From a candidate division BRC1 bacterium ADurb.Bin183 (lineage in GTDB: Bacteria > Sumerlaeota > Sumerlaeia > MWCT01), in assembly GCA_002070185.1 (NCBI GenBank), contig MWCT01000001.1, positions 331,110 through 395,109 on the forward strand: a DNA stretch of 64,000 nucleotides, read 5' to 3'. Positions within the stretch are counted from its first letter, which is position 1, and each line of letters begins with the position of its first letter. This document shows positions 18,950-27,585 of the stretch, one piece after another. The notes beneath the pieces are model-generated. The model searched no databases. It worked only from the letters and a program-made list of their open reading frames with translations, and was not told the DNA's origin. The translations under genes were made by a program, and so were the position numbers.

Positions 18950-19675
18950 TCAGGATTTTTTCGCCTTTTCGGCAACAAGGTTGTTCGCCTGCAACAGCGA
19001 ATCAAATGTGCCGGCATCCGTCCACCAGCCTTCAAGAATATCGTAGCGAAGGACGGAATTATTGATATAGGCGTTGTTCACATCCGTGATTTCGAGTTCG
19101 TTGCGCGCCGAGGGTTTGAGCGTTTTAATCACATCCCAGACCATCTCGTCATACATGTAAATCCCCGTCACGGCGTAGTTGCTTTTGGGATTGGAGGGCT
19201 TCTCCTCGATGGCAACGATGCGCTCGCCTTGAATCTCCGGCACTCCAAAACGTTTGGGGTCTTTGACCTCTTTGAGCAAAATCCGCGCACCTTTTTCCTG
19301 TTGGCGATATTTTTCCGCATAAGGGCGGATGCCCTTTTCAAGGATGTTGTCGCCGAGGATGACAATCACGCGGTCGCGGTCAACAAAATGCTCAGTGAGT
19401 GAAAGCGCCGCGGCGATGCCCCCTTCGCCGACCTGATAGGTGTAATGGATGTCATGGAGCCCGAATTCGCTTCCATTGCCGAGGAGTTGCAGAAAATCCC
19501 CCGCAAAATTGCCGCCGGTCACAATCATGATTTCATCCACATCCGCCTCAACAAGCGTTTCGATGGGATAATAAATCATCGGTTTATTGTAAATCGGCAG
19601 CAGGTGTTTATTTGTGATTTTTGTCAGCGGAAAGAGCCGCGACCCCAACCCTCCAGCAAGAATAACGCCTTTCAT
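18950..19675 (-). CDS. Nucleotide-sugar pyrophosphorylase, RmlA-like
   Basis: A 241-residue GT-A-fold nucleotidyltransferase, the short form of the glucose-1-phosphate thymidylyltransferase family. The signature LAGGLGSRLFPLTK near the N-terminus binds the nucleoside triphosphate. LGDN (about residue 113) carries the metal-binding Asp, and EEKP and WWTDAGTFDSL follow in the expected order. The product would be dTDP- or another NDP-glucose for surface polysaccharide. It lies 52 bases after the epimerase-like gene in the same orientation. No 4,6-dehydratase gene is in the window. Confidence 0.85.
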   Translation of the reverse strand: MKGVILAGGLGSRLFPLTKITNKHLLPIYNKPMIYYPIETLVEADVDEIMIVTGGNFAGDFLQLLGNGSEFGLHDIHYTYQVGEGGIAAALSLTEHFVDRDRVIVILGDNILEKGIRPYAEKYRQQEKGARILLKEVKDPKRFGVPEIQGERIVAIEEKPSNPKSNYAVTGIYMYDEMVWDVIKTLKPSARNELEITDVNNAYINNSVLRYDILEGWWTDAGTFDSLLQANNLVAEKAKKS

Positions 19676-19727
19676 TTTATTCTCCTTGAATTATTTTTTC
19701 ATTTCCAAGTTGCTAATTATCAACTCT

Positions 19728-20192
19728 TTATCCATTCTTCCGTTCCCAATTGTAGGGAATCTCCGGGCTGTTATAAGGCAGGCGGATTTCATCGGGGGCG
19801 TCATAGACGTAAACCTCCGTGGGCAGATTGAGAATAATCGCCTCGTTCTCGCTGATGCATTTGAATCCGTGCATCACCATCGGCGGAATCTGCACCAAAA
19901 TCGGATTGTGCACCCCCGCGAAAAATTCATTGATGAGCCCCTTGGTCGGCGAACCGTCGCGCCCGTCATAAAGCACAATCTTCATCATCCCTTGCACACA
20001 GGCAAAAGTGTCCGTCTGTTTTTTGTGAAAATGCCACGCCTTGACCACGCCTGGATAAGCGGTTGTCACATAAGCCTGACCGAATTTAATAAACATCTCC
20101 TCATCGTCGCTGCGCATGACTTCCATCAGCCGCCCGCGCTCGTCCGGGATAACCCGAAGTTTTTTGACTTTGACTCCCGTGATAAGTTTCAT
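19728..20192 (-). CDS. RmlC-like sugar-nucleotide epimerase family protein
   Basis: A 154-residue cupin related to dTDP-4-dehydrorhamnose 3,5-epimerase. The N-terminus (KVKKLRVIPDERGRLMEVMR) is the family's substrate-entry segment. A cupin core follows with AWHFHKKQTD and CVQGMMKIVLYD, then PPMVMHGF. The protein is shorter than classical RmlC (about 180) and has WHFHKKQTD in place of the usual RGLHYQ, so it may act on another sugar or be an isomerase. Its start overlaps the stop of the upstream flavoprotein gene (ATGA), so translation is probably coupled. Confidence 0.75.
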   Translation of the reverse strand: MKLITGVKVKKLRVIPDERGRLMEVMRSDDEEMFIKFGQAYVTTAYPGVVKAWHFHKKQTDTFACVQGMMKIVLYDGRDGSPTKGLINEFFAGVHNPILVQIPPMVMHGFKCISENEAIILNLPTEVYVYDAPDEIRLPYNSPEIPYNWERKNG

Positions 20193-21568
20193 TGCGCCTC
20201 TCCAGAAAGAAATTTATACGGGGCTATGGTCGGCTGCGGCGCGCCTTCTAAAAGCGCATCCGCCAACTCCACGCCCTGCATAACGCTGTGATCCATATTT
20301 CCGATTTCATAAATCCAAAGCCCGAACCGCCCCCGCGTGTAAATCCCCAATTTTTCCAGAGCGGGAACGATTTTCCCCAGCGCCGCATTGCGCCCCAGCG
20401 TCGGCACGGGATAAGAATAGGGGACATCAATCGCATAGGTGGAAACGATGTTCTTTTTCCATTGCTCCTCAATAACACCCGTTCGAACGAATCCCTCGAT
20501 GACTTCGTTGATGACGTTTGATTTGTCAATCTCTTTGTATGGCGAATAAGAGACCTCGCCCATCAGCGAAAAATGCTCTTCGTCGGGGGCGTTGCGCCGC
20601 GAGTAGTTTGAAAAATAAGTCAGACGATAAATCGGCGTCTTGTCGTCCGGGAAATAGACCCAGTTTTTATCGCTCGGATGTTCGCCTTTGAACCCAAGCC
20701 CCACCATCATGCCGCCGGAGTATGCCAGTTGCCCCGCCGCTTTTTGAATCTCTAAATCCGCCGGCTCCAAAATGGCGGCTAATTCATTGAGCGGACCTGT
20801 ATTGAGCAGAATGTCGTAAGACTCTTGTGAGCCGTCCTCAAAAAAGACAACCCGCCGTTTGCTGTCTATACGAACGCATTTTTTATTCAGCGTCACATGT
20901 CCTTTTAGATGCGGCAGAAACGCCCGGAAAAAAGCGCCCGTGCCGCCTTCTTCGGGGAATTTAAACGTGCTGTTCGGTCCCCACGAAACATCATCTTTTT
21001 GAAGAACAACATTCCGCAGCACTCGCTCAAAGTCCACAACGCTCACCCGTTCGGCAATCCAATCTTTGCTCATCTCCTCAAGACGCCACGCCCAGTTCTT
21101 ATGGTTATAGGGGAGCATGAAATGCCGCGCCACCCCCTCGCCGAAGATTTCCAGAATCCACTCGCGAAAATTGCCGCTTTTCCCGCCGGGGGAAAGCGAT
21201 ATCCGATAAAGACCCATTAGACATTCCAGCAAAATCTCCGGCGGCAGATAGCGCAGGTTATTCTGAAAAGGATAGGGAATGAATCGGTCTCCCATACGAA
21301 TCCAACTGGCGCGGATATGCGAGAGGTAGCGCTTTTCAAGCAACGTGTCGAAAAGGTCGTCAAAATATTTATAATGTGAAAAAAGGACATGCCCGCCCAC
21401 ATCCCATGTAAAACCTTTGTCATCCTTAAAACTGGCGGAAAGCCCGCCCACATAAGACTGAGATTCAAAAACATGGAAGTCGCGGCAGCCCAATTCCTTC
21501 AGACGCCAAGCGCAACCCAATCCTGTCGGTCCGGCGCCGATAATTACGATTTTTCGTTCTTTTGTCAT
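20189..21568 (-). CDS. FAD/NAD(P)-binding protein, UDP-galactopyranose-mutase/protoporphyrinogen-oxidase-like
   Basis: About 459 residues. The dinucleotide-binding motif IVIIGAGPTGLGCAWRL begins at about residue 6. VGGLSASF, WDVGGHVLFSHYKYFDD, MLPYNHKNWAWRLEEMSKDWIAERV and the late YTRGRFGLWIYEIGNMDHSVMQGV match the flavoprotein group that includes UDP-galactopyranose mutase. I start at ATG 21568 because GAGGAG lies six bases upstream; a TTG seven codons earlier has no site of its own. First gene of the translationally coupled pair with the epimerase-like protein. A role in making an unusual nucleotide sugar is inferred from context; the substrate is not known. Confidence 0.8.
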   Translation of the reverse strand: MTKERKIVIIGAGPTGLGCAWRLKELGCRDFHVFESQSYVGGLSASFKDDKGFTWDVGGHVLFSHYKYFDDLFDTLLEKRYLSHIRASWIRMGDRFIPYPFQNNLRYLPPEILLECLMGLYRISLSPGGKSGNFREWILEIFGEGVARHFMLPYNHKNWAWRLEEMSKDWIAERVSVVDFERVLRNVVLQKDDVSWGPNSTFKFPEEGGTGAFFRAFLPHLKGHVTLNKKCVRIDSKRRVVFFEDGSQESYDILLNTGPLNELAAILEPADLEIQKAAGQLAYSGGMMVGLGFKGEHPSDKNWVYFPDDKTPIYRLTYFSNYSRRNAPDEEHFSLMGEVSYSPYKEIDKSNVINEVIEGFVRTGVIEEQWKKNIVSTYAIDVPYSYPVPTLGRNAALGKIVPALEKLGIYTRGRFGLWIYEIGNMDHSVMQGVELADALLEGAPQPTIAPYKFLSGEAQ

Positions 21569-21620
21569 TACACGCTCCTCATCTTTCAAATTGATTGGTT
21601 AAGGCAACAAAAAAGCAATC

Positions 21621-22715
21621 TTATGAATAATTCTCGCAAATCTCCGCAACCATGCGCACGCGGCGCAAATCGGCGCCCGGCGGAACCTGGTCCCCAACGC
21701 CCAAAATCATCCGCCCATCCGCGCGGGCTATCTCTGCATATCGCCGCGCATATTTCAAAAACTCCTCATCGCTATGCGCAGGGCTGAACAGCGCCCCCGG
21801 TATCCCGCCCCATAGAATCATGCCCTCGCCGGCAACGGAGCGCAGTTCCTCCGGCGAAACATCGCCCACCGGCGCAGGCGTCACACCCTCGGCGGCGTCC
21901 AGACCGCTCTCATTCAAAATCGGCAAAAGCCCCCGCAGCGCGCCGTCAATATGCGCCAGAACATATTTCCCCGATTCATGCAGCTGCCTGATGCGCGCGC
22001 TGTAATATTCCAGCGAATGCTTCCGAAAAAGAGACGGGCTGACAATCTCCGAAGAAAGGTTGTCGGCAATCATCACAAGGTCGCATTTTGTGGCGGCGGC
22101 ATATTTATATGGCTCATCATCCATTGAGCGCATCAAGTCAAAGAGAGCGTTCATTTCTTCAGGATTTTCATACAGGGCAAAAACAGTTGTTTCTACGCCG
22201 GCGATTTCCACAAACATCCTCGAAAGCGGCGAACGCGGAACCCAGACCACCGGCAGCCCCGCTTCGCCATAGGCGTCATTCCATCGGTCGGGGTCTTCGC
22301 GCGCATCTTCGAACTGATGAGCCTCGATGAAATAGCGTAAAGCGGGGATGTCCGCCGCCGATTTGAGCAGCCGCTCGCCATAAGCCCATGTCGCCGCCTC
22401 CGGCATCAAAAGATGAGTTTCTGTGAGCGTCCCGAGCGGCGTTTCATAGATGTAAAATTCGCAATTGCCTTTGCGCTCTGTCTTTTGCGGACAATCAATC
22501 TTGACGCGGTAGGGCCAGACAAGGGGGAGATATAATCCGGCGCAAAGGGTTCGGTGAAGGTTGACATACCCTTCCGGCTCTCCATCAAAATTGGGCGCGA
22601 GTGTTCCGGCGGATTTTTCGCCCAGCCGCCACCATGAAAGATCTGCAAACCAGGGCAGCCTGTCCGGCTTTTGCCCTTTTAACACATCCAGCGCCCGCTT
22701 TCGAAAATTTGCCAT
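21621..22715 (-). CDS. Uroporphyrinogen-decarboxylase-like protein
   Basis: A 364-residue TIM-barrel protein of the UroD superfamily. N-terminal RKRALDVLKGQKPDRLPW, the central DLVMIADNLSSEIVSPSLFRKH, YVLAHIDGALRGLLPIL and LDAAEGVTPAPVGD match the broad URO-D/MtaA-type group. The true heme enzyme's N-terminal arginine signature is not seen, and no heme gene is nearby, so this is more likely a methyl-transfer or catabolic paralogue than HemE. It lies 52 bases upstream of the flavoprotein gene. It is divergent from the sugar-isomerase gene across a 161-base spacer with a palindrome. Confidence 0.7.
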   Translation of the reverse strand: MANFRKRALDVLKGQKPDRLPWFADLSWWRLGEKSAGTLAPNFDGEPEGYVNLHRTLCAGLYLPLVWPYRVKIDCPQKTERKGNCEFYIYETPLGTLTETHLLMPEAATWAYGERLLKSAADIPALRYFIEAHQFEDAREDPDRWNDAYGEAGLPVVWVPRSPLSRMFVEIAGVETTVFALYENPEEMNALFDLMRSMDDEPYKYAAATKCDLVMIADNLSSEIVSPSLFRKHSLEYYSARIRQLHESGKYVLAHIDGALRGLLPILNESGLDAAEGVTPAPVGDVSPEELRSVAGEGMILWGGIPGALFSPAHSDEEFLKYARRYAEIARADGRMILGVGDQVPPGADLRRVRMVAEICENYS

Positions 22716-22731
22716 TTTTTGTCATGTAAGC

Positions 22732-22746
22732 ATTCTTAATAAGAAT
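22732..22746. promoter_or_regulatory. Perfect inverted repeat in divergent promoter region
   Basis: ATTCTTA-A-TAAGAAT is a seven-base inverted repeat centred about 24 bases upstream of the UroD-like start. It is a plausible operator for that gene or for the divergent pair. The binding protein is unknown. Confidence 0.3.
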
Positions 22747-22876
22747 ATCCCTTAACAATATAAAACAAAATTGCAACATCTGATTGATTGTCAATTTTCC
22801 TTGCATCTCCATTTAAAGAGTTTTACCAAATTAAACTTGTTGAATCGTTTGAATTCCATAAAAAGGATATAAAATT

Positions 22877-23707
22877 ATGTTTATCGGATTAAGCATGTGG
22901 AGCTTTGAAAAAGACGCCTTCGCAGGCAAACTCACACCGGCGGATTTTATCCGCTACGCCGCAAAAGAAGGATACGATGCCGTTGAACTCCTCGATTGTT
23001 TCTGGAAAGAAACCGATGAGGAGATTGCCGCCGCAAAAAAATTAGCTGAGGAATGCGGCATAAAAATCGGCTGCTACTCCATCGGCAATGACTTCGCCCA
23101 GAAAGACCCCGCCGCGCGCCGGCAGCAGGTCGAATATGTTAAAAAAGGCATCCAGACCGCCGCCAAACTCGGAGCGCCCGTCCTCCGCGTTTTCGGCGGC
23201 TCGCCTAAAGAGGGCATCGCTTATGCCGACGCCCTGCCATGGATTGTGGAAGGCTTCCAAGCCTGTGTGCCGTTGGCGCAAGAAAAAGGCGTAGTCATGG
23301 CAATGGAAAATCATGGAACGCTGAGCGGTTCCGGCAAACAAGTTCGGGAAATCATCGAAAAAATCGGCTCGCCCAACTTCGGCGCCACAACAGATTTCGG
23401 CAATTTCCTCCTTGTGGATGAAGATTCCAGCGAGTCCGTCATGACCGTTCTCAAATACGTCAAACATGTCCACTGTAAAGATTTTGCCCCCGCACCAGCC
23501 GGAGAGGATCGCGTCTATACCTCGCTTGCGGGCAAAAAGTTTTGCGGCTGCGTCCTCGGCGACGGCTCGGCAAATGTTGCCGCCAGCCTCATACTCCTGA
23601 AAAACACCGGCTACAAAGGCATGATTTCCATCGAATACGAAGGACTGGAGCCCGCCGCAACAGGCGTCCCCAAATGCCTTGAGTTCGTCAAGAAGCAAAC
23701 GGCATAA
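22877..23707 (+). CDS. Sugar phosphate isomerase/epimerase, xylose-isomerase-like TIM barrel
   Basis: A 276-residue protein of the AP-endonuclease-2-like TIM-barrel family. FIGLSMWSFEKDAF opens strand 1. GYDAVELLDCFW, KIGCYSIGNDF, LRVFGGSP, MAMENHG, GATTDFGNF, KHVHCKDF and MISIEYEGLEP carry the usual Glu, Asp, His and Glu metal ligands along the barrel. Members interconvert keto sugars or inositols; the substrate cannot be read. AAGGA nine bases upstream supports the start. A terminator follows, so it is a single-gene transcript. Confidence 0.82.
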   Translation: MFIGLSMWSFEKDAFAGKLTPADFIRYAAKEGYDAVELLDCFWKETDEEIAAAKKLAEECGIKIGCYSIGNDFAQKDPAARRQQVEYVKKGIQTAAKLGAPVLRVFGGSPKEGIAYADALPWIVEGFQACVPLAQEKGVVMAMENHGTLSGSGKQVREIIEKIGSPNFGATTDFGNFLLVDEDSSESVMTVLKYVKHVHCKDFAPAPAGEDRVYTSLAGKKFCGCVLGDGSANVAASLILLKNTGYKGMISIEYEGLEPAATGVPKCLEFVKKQTA

Positions 23708-23736
23708 ATATTATCCCGTAACGGGCAAACAAATAA

Positions 23737-23768
23737 GGGGAACGTTTTGTGGCGCTCCCCCTTTTTTT
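23737..23768 (+). terminator. Rho-independent terminator after sugar isomerase gene
   Basis: GGGGAACG pairs with CGCTCCCC with one A-C mismatch across an eight-base loop, then a C and seven T. It ends the isomerase transcript. Confidence 0.75.
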
Positions 23769-23969
23769 GTGCTTAAATAGGAATTTGAAAAATTCAAAAA
23801 AACCTCAATGCGCGTCGGAGGCGCCCATCCGTTCAATATCTGGCTCAAACCCTGCGTGCGTAAAAAAACCGCCTTGTTCCCGCTTGCGGAATCGGTGAAA
23901 TCGCTCTGGATTACAATGGCGGAATCCTTAAGTTTGCAAAAAATTTTCATCAGGTAACAAAAAAAATTG

Positions 23970-23997
23970 TTGACACATATAGACGTCCAATTATACG
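23970..23997 (+). promoter_or_regulatory. Sigma-70-type promoter
   Basis: TTGACA (23970-23975), 16 bases, then TATACG (23992-23997). The -35 is perfect and the -10 matches four of six positions. A start near 24004 would give a leader of about 117 bases before the ATG at 24121. Confidence 0.55.
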
Positions 23998-24040
23998 TAG
24001 GATGATAGTTGGCGTCGTTGAGGTGGTTTTATTTTCAAAC

Positions 24041-24073
24041 AAAGGAGGTGGTTTGGCGTCTTTGCTTTTTTGA
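24041..24073 (+). promoter_or_regulatory. Orphan strong Shine-Dalgarno with possible six-codon leader peptide
   Basis: AAAGGAGGTG (24041-24050) is a near-perfect complement to the 16S 3' end, yet the gene starts 70 bases later with its own AAAGGAG. A TTG at 24053 would encode only MASLLF before TGA at 24071. It could be a leader peptide, a ribosome standby site, or chance. Confidence 0.3.
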
Positions 24074-24120
24074 TTGAAAGAGTTTTCAATTTGAAAAAAC
24101 GAATGAAAGGAGATTGAGTT

Positions 24121-25065
24121 ATGAAAAAGATGTTTTTGTTTATTACGTTGATAGCTCTGCTTTGCTCAATGGGTTTTGCCCAAGACCTTGATACTACCGA
24201 AATATCTGACCAATTCACAATCGGCAAAAGAGGCAATGAATCCGGTACTAGGACTTCAGGCGGAGCAGAAATTGATGGCTCAGAATATCTCGACCAGCCC
24301 CCCATTGCTGGCGAAGTTGTGGGAACAATTCGTTATATCAACTCTTGGGCTGGCGCAAGCGGCGGTGGGGATGCTACGTATGGCGAGTCCGGAATTTTTG
24401 ACTGCACGGTTGCCCACCCAATTCCCGACAGAGATATTGCCTCTGGAAACCCCGCCATTCCCGCCAATACCAGACCCGGCGCAACCAGCCCTGACAAATG
24501 TATTTTGATTGGCGATGACGGCGGATTCAATTGCCTTTTCTTTGGCGAATCCGATGATGCCGATTATTATATCGAGGTGGACGGCTACTGTTATGACAGG
24601 TCAGGCGGCGGCGCTGCAAATTATGAGAACATCGCTGTTTTTGCGCGCGCTGGACGCGATAATGACCCAAATATTACCGAATACACATATAATTATGACC
24701 GCGCCGGCAGCTATTGCCTGATGTATGATTCCTATGAGAAAAAAGCCAAAGCCGTCAAATGGACGACAGGCAACAGCTCAGGAAATATAGCGGGAAGAGT
24801 CGCTTCGACCTTCACGCTTTTTGGTGAAGTTGACGCAACAGAAGGTTGGCATACCTTCCGCGTAGAATGCAAGGGCTCCAATATCAAATTCTCCTTTGAC
24901 GGAGTCATCGTTGCAGATGTTACGGACACCGAATTCATCAATGGACGTCCCGGTTTTGGATATCGGGAAGCCAATTGGCCAAGCGCCGAGGAGCGTCAGG
25001 GGCACTTCGATAATCTAAAGGCTGGACCTGCTGTTTCGTCGGTTTGTGATTGGAATTTATTTTAA
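24121..25065 (+). CDS. Secreted protein with concanavalin-like C-terminal fold
   Basis: A 314-residue protein with a clear signal peptide (KKMFLFITLIALLCSMGFAQ, cleavage near residue 20). The mature part is Gly/Asp/Asn-rich with seven cysteines spread from about residue 97 to the C-terminus. Residues 150-300 (ADYYIEVDGY, FARAGRDNDP, YCLMYDSYEKK, GWHTFRVECKGSNIKFSFDG, ITDTEFINGRPGFGYRE-like end, HFDNLKAG) match the jelly-roll pattern of LamG/family-16-related modules that often bind glycans. No catalytic residues are recognisable. It has its own promoter and terminator. Extracellular or periplasmic glycan binding is inference. Confidence 0.7.
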   Translation: MKKMFLFITLIALLCSMGFAQDLDTTEISDQFTIGKRGNESGTRTSGGAEIDGSEYLDQPPIAGEVVGTIRYINSWAGASGGGDATYGESGIFDCTVAHPIPDRDIASGNPAIPANTRPGATSPDKCILIGDDGGFNCLFFGESDDADYYIEVDGYCYDRSGGGAANYENIAVFARAGRDNDPNITEYTYNYDRAGSYCLMYDSYEKKAKAVKWTTGNSSGNIAGRVASTFTLFGEVDATEGWHTFRVECKGSNIKFSFDGVIVADVTDTEFINGRPGFGYREANWPSAEERQGHFDNLKAGPAVSSVCDWNLF

Positions 25066-25095
25066 TCCTTATCTTTGATTCTATCAAAAAATAAT

Positions 25096-25130
25096 GCGGG
25101 GGGCGAGGTAATCGCTTCCCGCGTTTTTTT
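25096..25130. terminator. Bidirectional terminator
   Basis: An 11-base stem (GCGGGGGGCGA with TCGCTTCCCGC, two G-T pairs) and a five-base loop. GTTTTTTT follows on the plus strand, and TTATTTTTTG follows on the minus strand. It serves the secreted-protein gene and the convergent tatD-type gene. Confidence 0.85.
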
Positions 25131-25935
25131 ATTGGAGCAATCGAAAAAAGCGCGCGGCATTTTGATAGGTCGCGCGGCAGGCTTCCTCAAAACTTGTGCC
25201 GCGGCATGAGGCAAGCGTCTCCGCCACATAACGCACATAGGCAGGTTCATTCGGGCGCACGCCTCGATGCGGATGCGGCGTCAGCCACGGACAATCTGTC
25301 TCGATGAGAATTCTCTCCAGTGGCAGCGCCGCCGCTGTTTCCCGCAAATCAGGCGCATTTTTGAATGTCAAACTGCCGGTAAATCCGATGTGATATCCCA
25401 ATTCAACCAGCTTCAAAGCGTCTGATTTTGTGCCTGAAAAACAATGGACAACACCCTCGATTCGGTGTTGCGATAACAATTCAATCAAATCGCTATAGGC
25501 GTTTCGGCAATGGATGACGGCGGGCAGCCCCAGCCTTTTGGCGAGTTCCATTTGCCGCGCAAAAACCCTCCGTTGGATATCGTGCGGCGAGGGATCGCTG
25601 CCGTCGGCGCGAATATCAAGCCCAATTTCGCCAATTGCCGCAACAACCGCATCGGCAGCCAGCGCCTCTAACTCTTGCTCAACCTCGTCAGAATAATGGC
25701 GCGCTTCATAAGGATGAAGCCCGACAGCGGCGCGGAGAAAATCGGGATGCCGCTTTGCTATCTGAACCGCCATGCGGCTGGAATCAAGGCTATCGCCGGG
25801 AATCATTATCCCCGCAACGCCCGCCGCGCGCGCCCGCTCAATAACATCGTTTAGCATCCCCTCGAAGATTTTATCCGCCAGATGGGCATGGGAATCATAT
25901 AATAGGGCTGGAGTCTTGAAAAATTCGCCGCTCAT
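25129..25935 (-). CDS. TatD-family metal-dependent hydrolase
   Basis: A 268-residue TIM-barrel nuclease of the amidohydrolase superfamily. Metal ligands are in the family order: DSHAHL near residue 15, AIGEIGLD (Glu), PAVIHCRNA (His), GVVHCFSG (His) and LIETDCPWLTPHPHRG (Asp). TatD enzymes are 3'-5' deoxyribonucleases with some D-aminoacyl-tRNA deacylase relatives. Its start overlaps the stop of the upstream SpoU methyltransferase gene by four bases, so the two are translationally coupled. Confidence 0.92.
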   Translation of the reverse strand: MSGEFFKTPALLYDSHAHLADKIFEGMLNDVIERARAAGVAGIMIPGDSLDSSRMAVQIAKRHPDFLRAAVGLHPYEARHYSDEVEQELEALAADAVVAAIGEIGLDIRADGSDPSPHDIQRRVFARQMELAKRLGLPAVIHCRNAYSDLIELLSQHRIEGVVHCFSGTKSDALKLVELGYHIGFTGSLTFKNAPDLRETAAALPLERILIETDCPWLTPHPHRGVRPNEPAYVRYVAETLASCRGTSFEEACRATYQNAARFFRLLQ

Positions 25936-26717
25936 TTATCGGGTTCTCTTGCCGCCTGATAAAGGAGCAGGGCGGCGGCAACCGCCGCATTGAGCGAGTC
26001 CACCCCGTTGCGCATGGGAATGGAAACCTCCGCGCCCTGTTTTTGAATCTGCGGCGGAATGCCGTGCGTTTCCGAACCGATTACGATGCATGCCGGACGA
26101 TTGAACATCGCGCTGCGAAATGGAGCGCCGCCTTTTGCCACGGCGGAAAAAAGGTTGATTTTTTCCTTTCGCGCAAAGGCAAGAAAATCGTTTTCTTCAA
26201 ACGAGAGCAACGGGATATTAAGAATGGAAGCCGCCGAGGCGCGCACTGTTTTGGGATTGTAAAAAGAAGCCGAAGGAGGAAGGGCGATAACAGCATCCGC
26301 CCCTGCCGCATCCGCCGTTCGAATCATCGTCCCCATATTTCCCGGATCCTGAATCCCATGACAACAAAGAAACAAGCCGTTTCTATTTCCCAAAACCGCT
26401 TCCGGAGAAGGCTCGTCAATGGCAAAAAGGGTGGCGATACCCTGCGGCGTTCGCACGTCGCTGATTTTCGCAAAAGATTTCAGAGAGAGTTCCGTTATAG
26501 TTATACGGAGCGCCCTTGCCATATTCAAAATGGCAATATCCTGAAATAATTCAGGGCACCAGAAAATCTCCAAAGGGCGGCGGTTGTTTTCGAGGATGGA
26601 ACGGATAGCCGCCGGACCTTCGATTAAAAACCGACGCTCTCTCCTCCGCAAGGTGGCGTCCGCCTGCAAGCGTCTCAAATACTTGATGCGTTCATTTTCA
26701 GCGCTGGATATTTTCAT
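25932..26717 (-). CDS. SpoU/TrmH-family RNA 2'-O-methyltransferase
   Basis: A 261-residue SPOUT methyltransferase. The N-terminal ~100 residues form the RNA-binding substrate domain (RRLQADATLRRRERRFLIEG). The knot domain has motif 1 (HGIQDPGNMGTMIRTADAAGADAV), motif 2 (IVIGSETHGIP) and motif 3 (IPMRNGVDSLNAAVAAALLLY), with the conserved Asn, Arg and Glu. Members methylate ribose in 23S rRNA or tRNA; the target base cannot be decided. Upstream gene of the tatD-type pair. Confidence 0.9.
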   Translation of the reverse strand: MKISSAENERIKYLRRLQADATLRRRERRFLIEGPAAIRSILENNRRPLEIFWCPELFQDIAILNMARALRITITELSLKSFAKISDVRTPQGIATLFAIDEPSPEAVLGNRNGLFLCCHGIQDPGNMGTMIRTADAAGADAVIALPPSASFYNPKTVRASAASILNIPLLSFEENDFLAFARKEKINLFSAVAKGGAPFRSAMFNRPACIVIGSETHGIPPQIQKQGAEVSIPMRNGVDSLNAAVAAALLLYQAAREPDK

Positions 26718-26734
26718 AAATGCCCGATAGCAAA

Positions 26735-27370
26735 CTAAGAATTAGTATCCGAATTCTCGGCTTCATCATCCGGCTCATCTTGAATGGCTTCATGATCCCA
26801 TGCGGATGGCGGCGCGCCTTGAATGAGGCGTTTTTCCCCGCTCAATCCCATCAAAGCCTCATAAACATTATCGCTGAAATAAAGCGCGCCGGAAATTCCA
26901 ATCATCAGCCATTGTATTAAAACGAAGGTAAACACCCAGAAAAACTGCGACATTTTTTGATATTCCATCATAAAAAAGAAAAACAGGATAAACACTGTGG
27001 CAATCAAACCCGCAATCATGGCGCTGGCGGATTGATTCCGGATGCGGCTGCCCAGCGGGAGTTTGGTAATCAACGCAACCGCCGCTGCGGAGACGATGCA
27101 CGCCAGAATGACAAAGAAAAAGAAGAAAAACTTTGGGAAACGGTATTTATCTGACATCTCCTTTAGAATCTGATCCCGTTCCTTCACCAATTCCGGAAAC
27201 CCGGCGCCCGGATTGGCATCGTTAATTTTATCCATTAGGGCGTCCAACCGTTGGGCATAACCCACTCCCGCCCGATTATCCGAAAAAGATTTTACACTGA
27301 AAAGCCAAGCGATAAAGAGCAAAACCACAAAATACAGGGCGAATCGCTTTTTGATGTCCATCTCATCCAT
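26735..27370 (-). CDS. Four-helix membrane protein, unknown function
   Basis: About 211 residues. Four hydrophobic helices are visible: near residues 8-25 (ALYFVVLLFIAWLF), 90-112 (FFFFFFVILACIVSAAAVA), 125-145 (IAGLIATVFILFFFFM) and 152-172 (FTFVLIQWLMIGISGAL). A soluble loop of about 60 residues lies between the first and second, and an acidic tail ends the protein. I chose ATG 27370 because GGAGGG sits about seven bases upstream; an earlier in-frame codon has none. It ends 17 bases before the SpoU gene, so all three may be one transcript. Not recognised. Confidence 0.6.
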   Translation of the reverse strand: MDEMDIKKRFALYFVVLLFIAWLFSVKSFSDNRAGVGYAQRLDALMDKINDANPGAGFPELVKERDQILKEMSDKYRFPKFFFFFFVILACIVSAAAVALITKLPLGSRIRNQSASAMIAGLIATVFILFFFFMMEYQKMSQFFWVFTFVLIQWLMIGISGALYFSDNVYEALMGLSGEKRLIQGAPPSAWDHEAIQDEPDDEAENSDTNS

Positions 27371-27486
27371 AAAAAAGCCCTCCGGCAATCTTCGCCGCCT
27401 TTATTTCATGAAAGATAGAGATTTTGATAAAACAACCCCGCCATCGGGTCAAGCAAAAGAAATTTCTTTTCAATAGCACTTTTTTC

Positions 27487-27516
27487 TTGAAATACGTTTT
27501 TAAATAGAACTATTCA
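27487..27516 (+). promoter_or_regulatory. Possible promoter of acpP
   Basis: TTGAAA (27487-27492), 18 bases, TATTCA (27511-27516), about 70 bases upstream of the acpP start. Weak -10 box. Confidence 0.3.
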
Positions 27517-27585
27517 CACATCTCTATATGTTTATTGAATACTATAGCAGGACAATTAAAAAAATATCACAGGAGGAAGCGAAGA

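Larger units (their letters stand above)
23769..24120. other. Spacer and 5' leader of the secreted-protein gene
   Basis: The first part (to about 23960) holds nothing I can support; a 79-residue minus-strand frame there has no ribosome-binding site or recognisable sequence. The rest holds a promoter and a leader of about 115 bases with an extra strong Shine-Dalgarno sequence. Confidence 0.5.

Noticed and set aside
23711..23950. 79-codon minus-strand frame in the spacer
   Set aside because: Overlaps the terminator of the isomerase gene, has no ribosome-binding site and no known motif.
24080..24101. TTTTCAA-T-TTGAAAA dyad before the secreted-protein gene
   Set aside because: A one-base centre cannot form an RNA hairpin, and A/T-rich dyads of this size are expected by chance.
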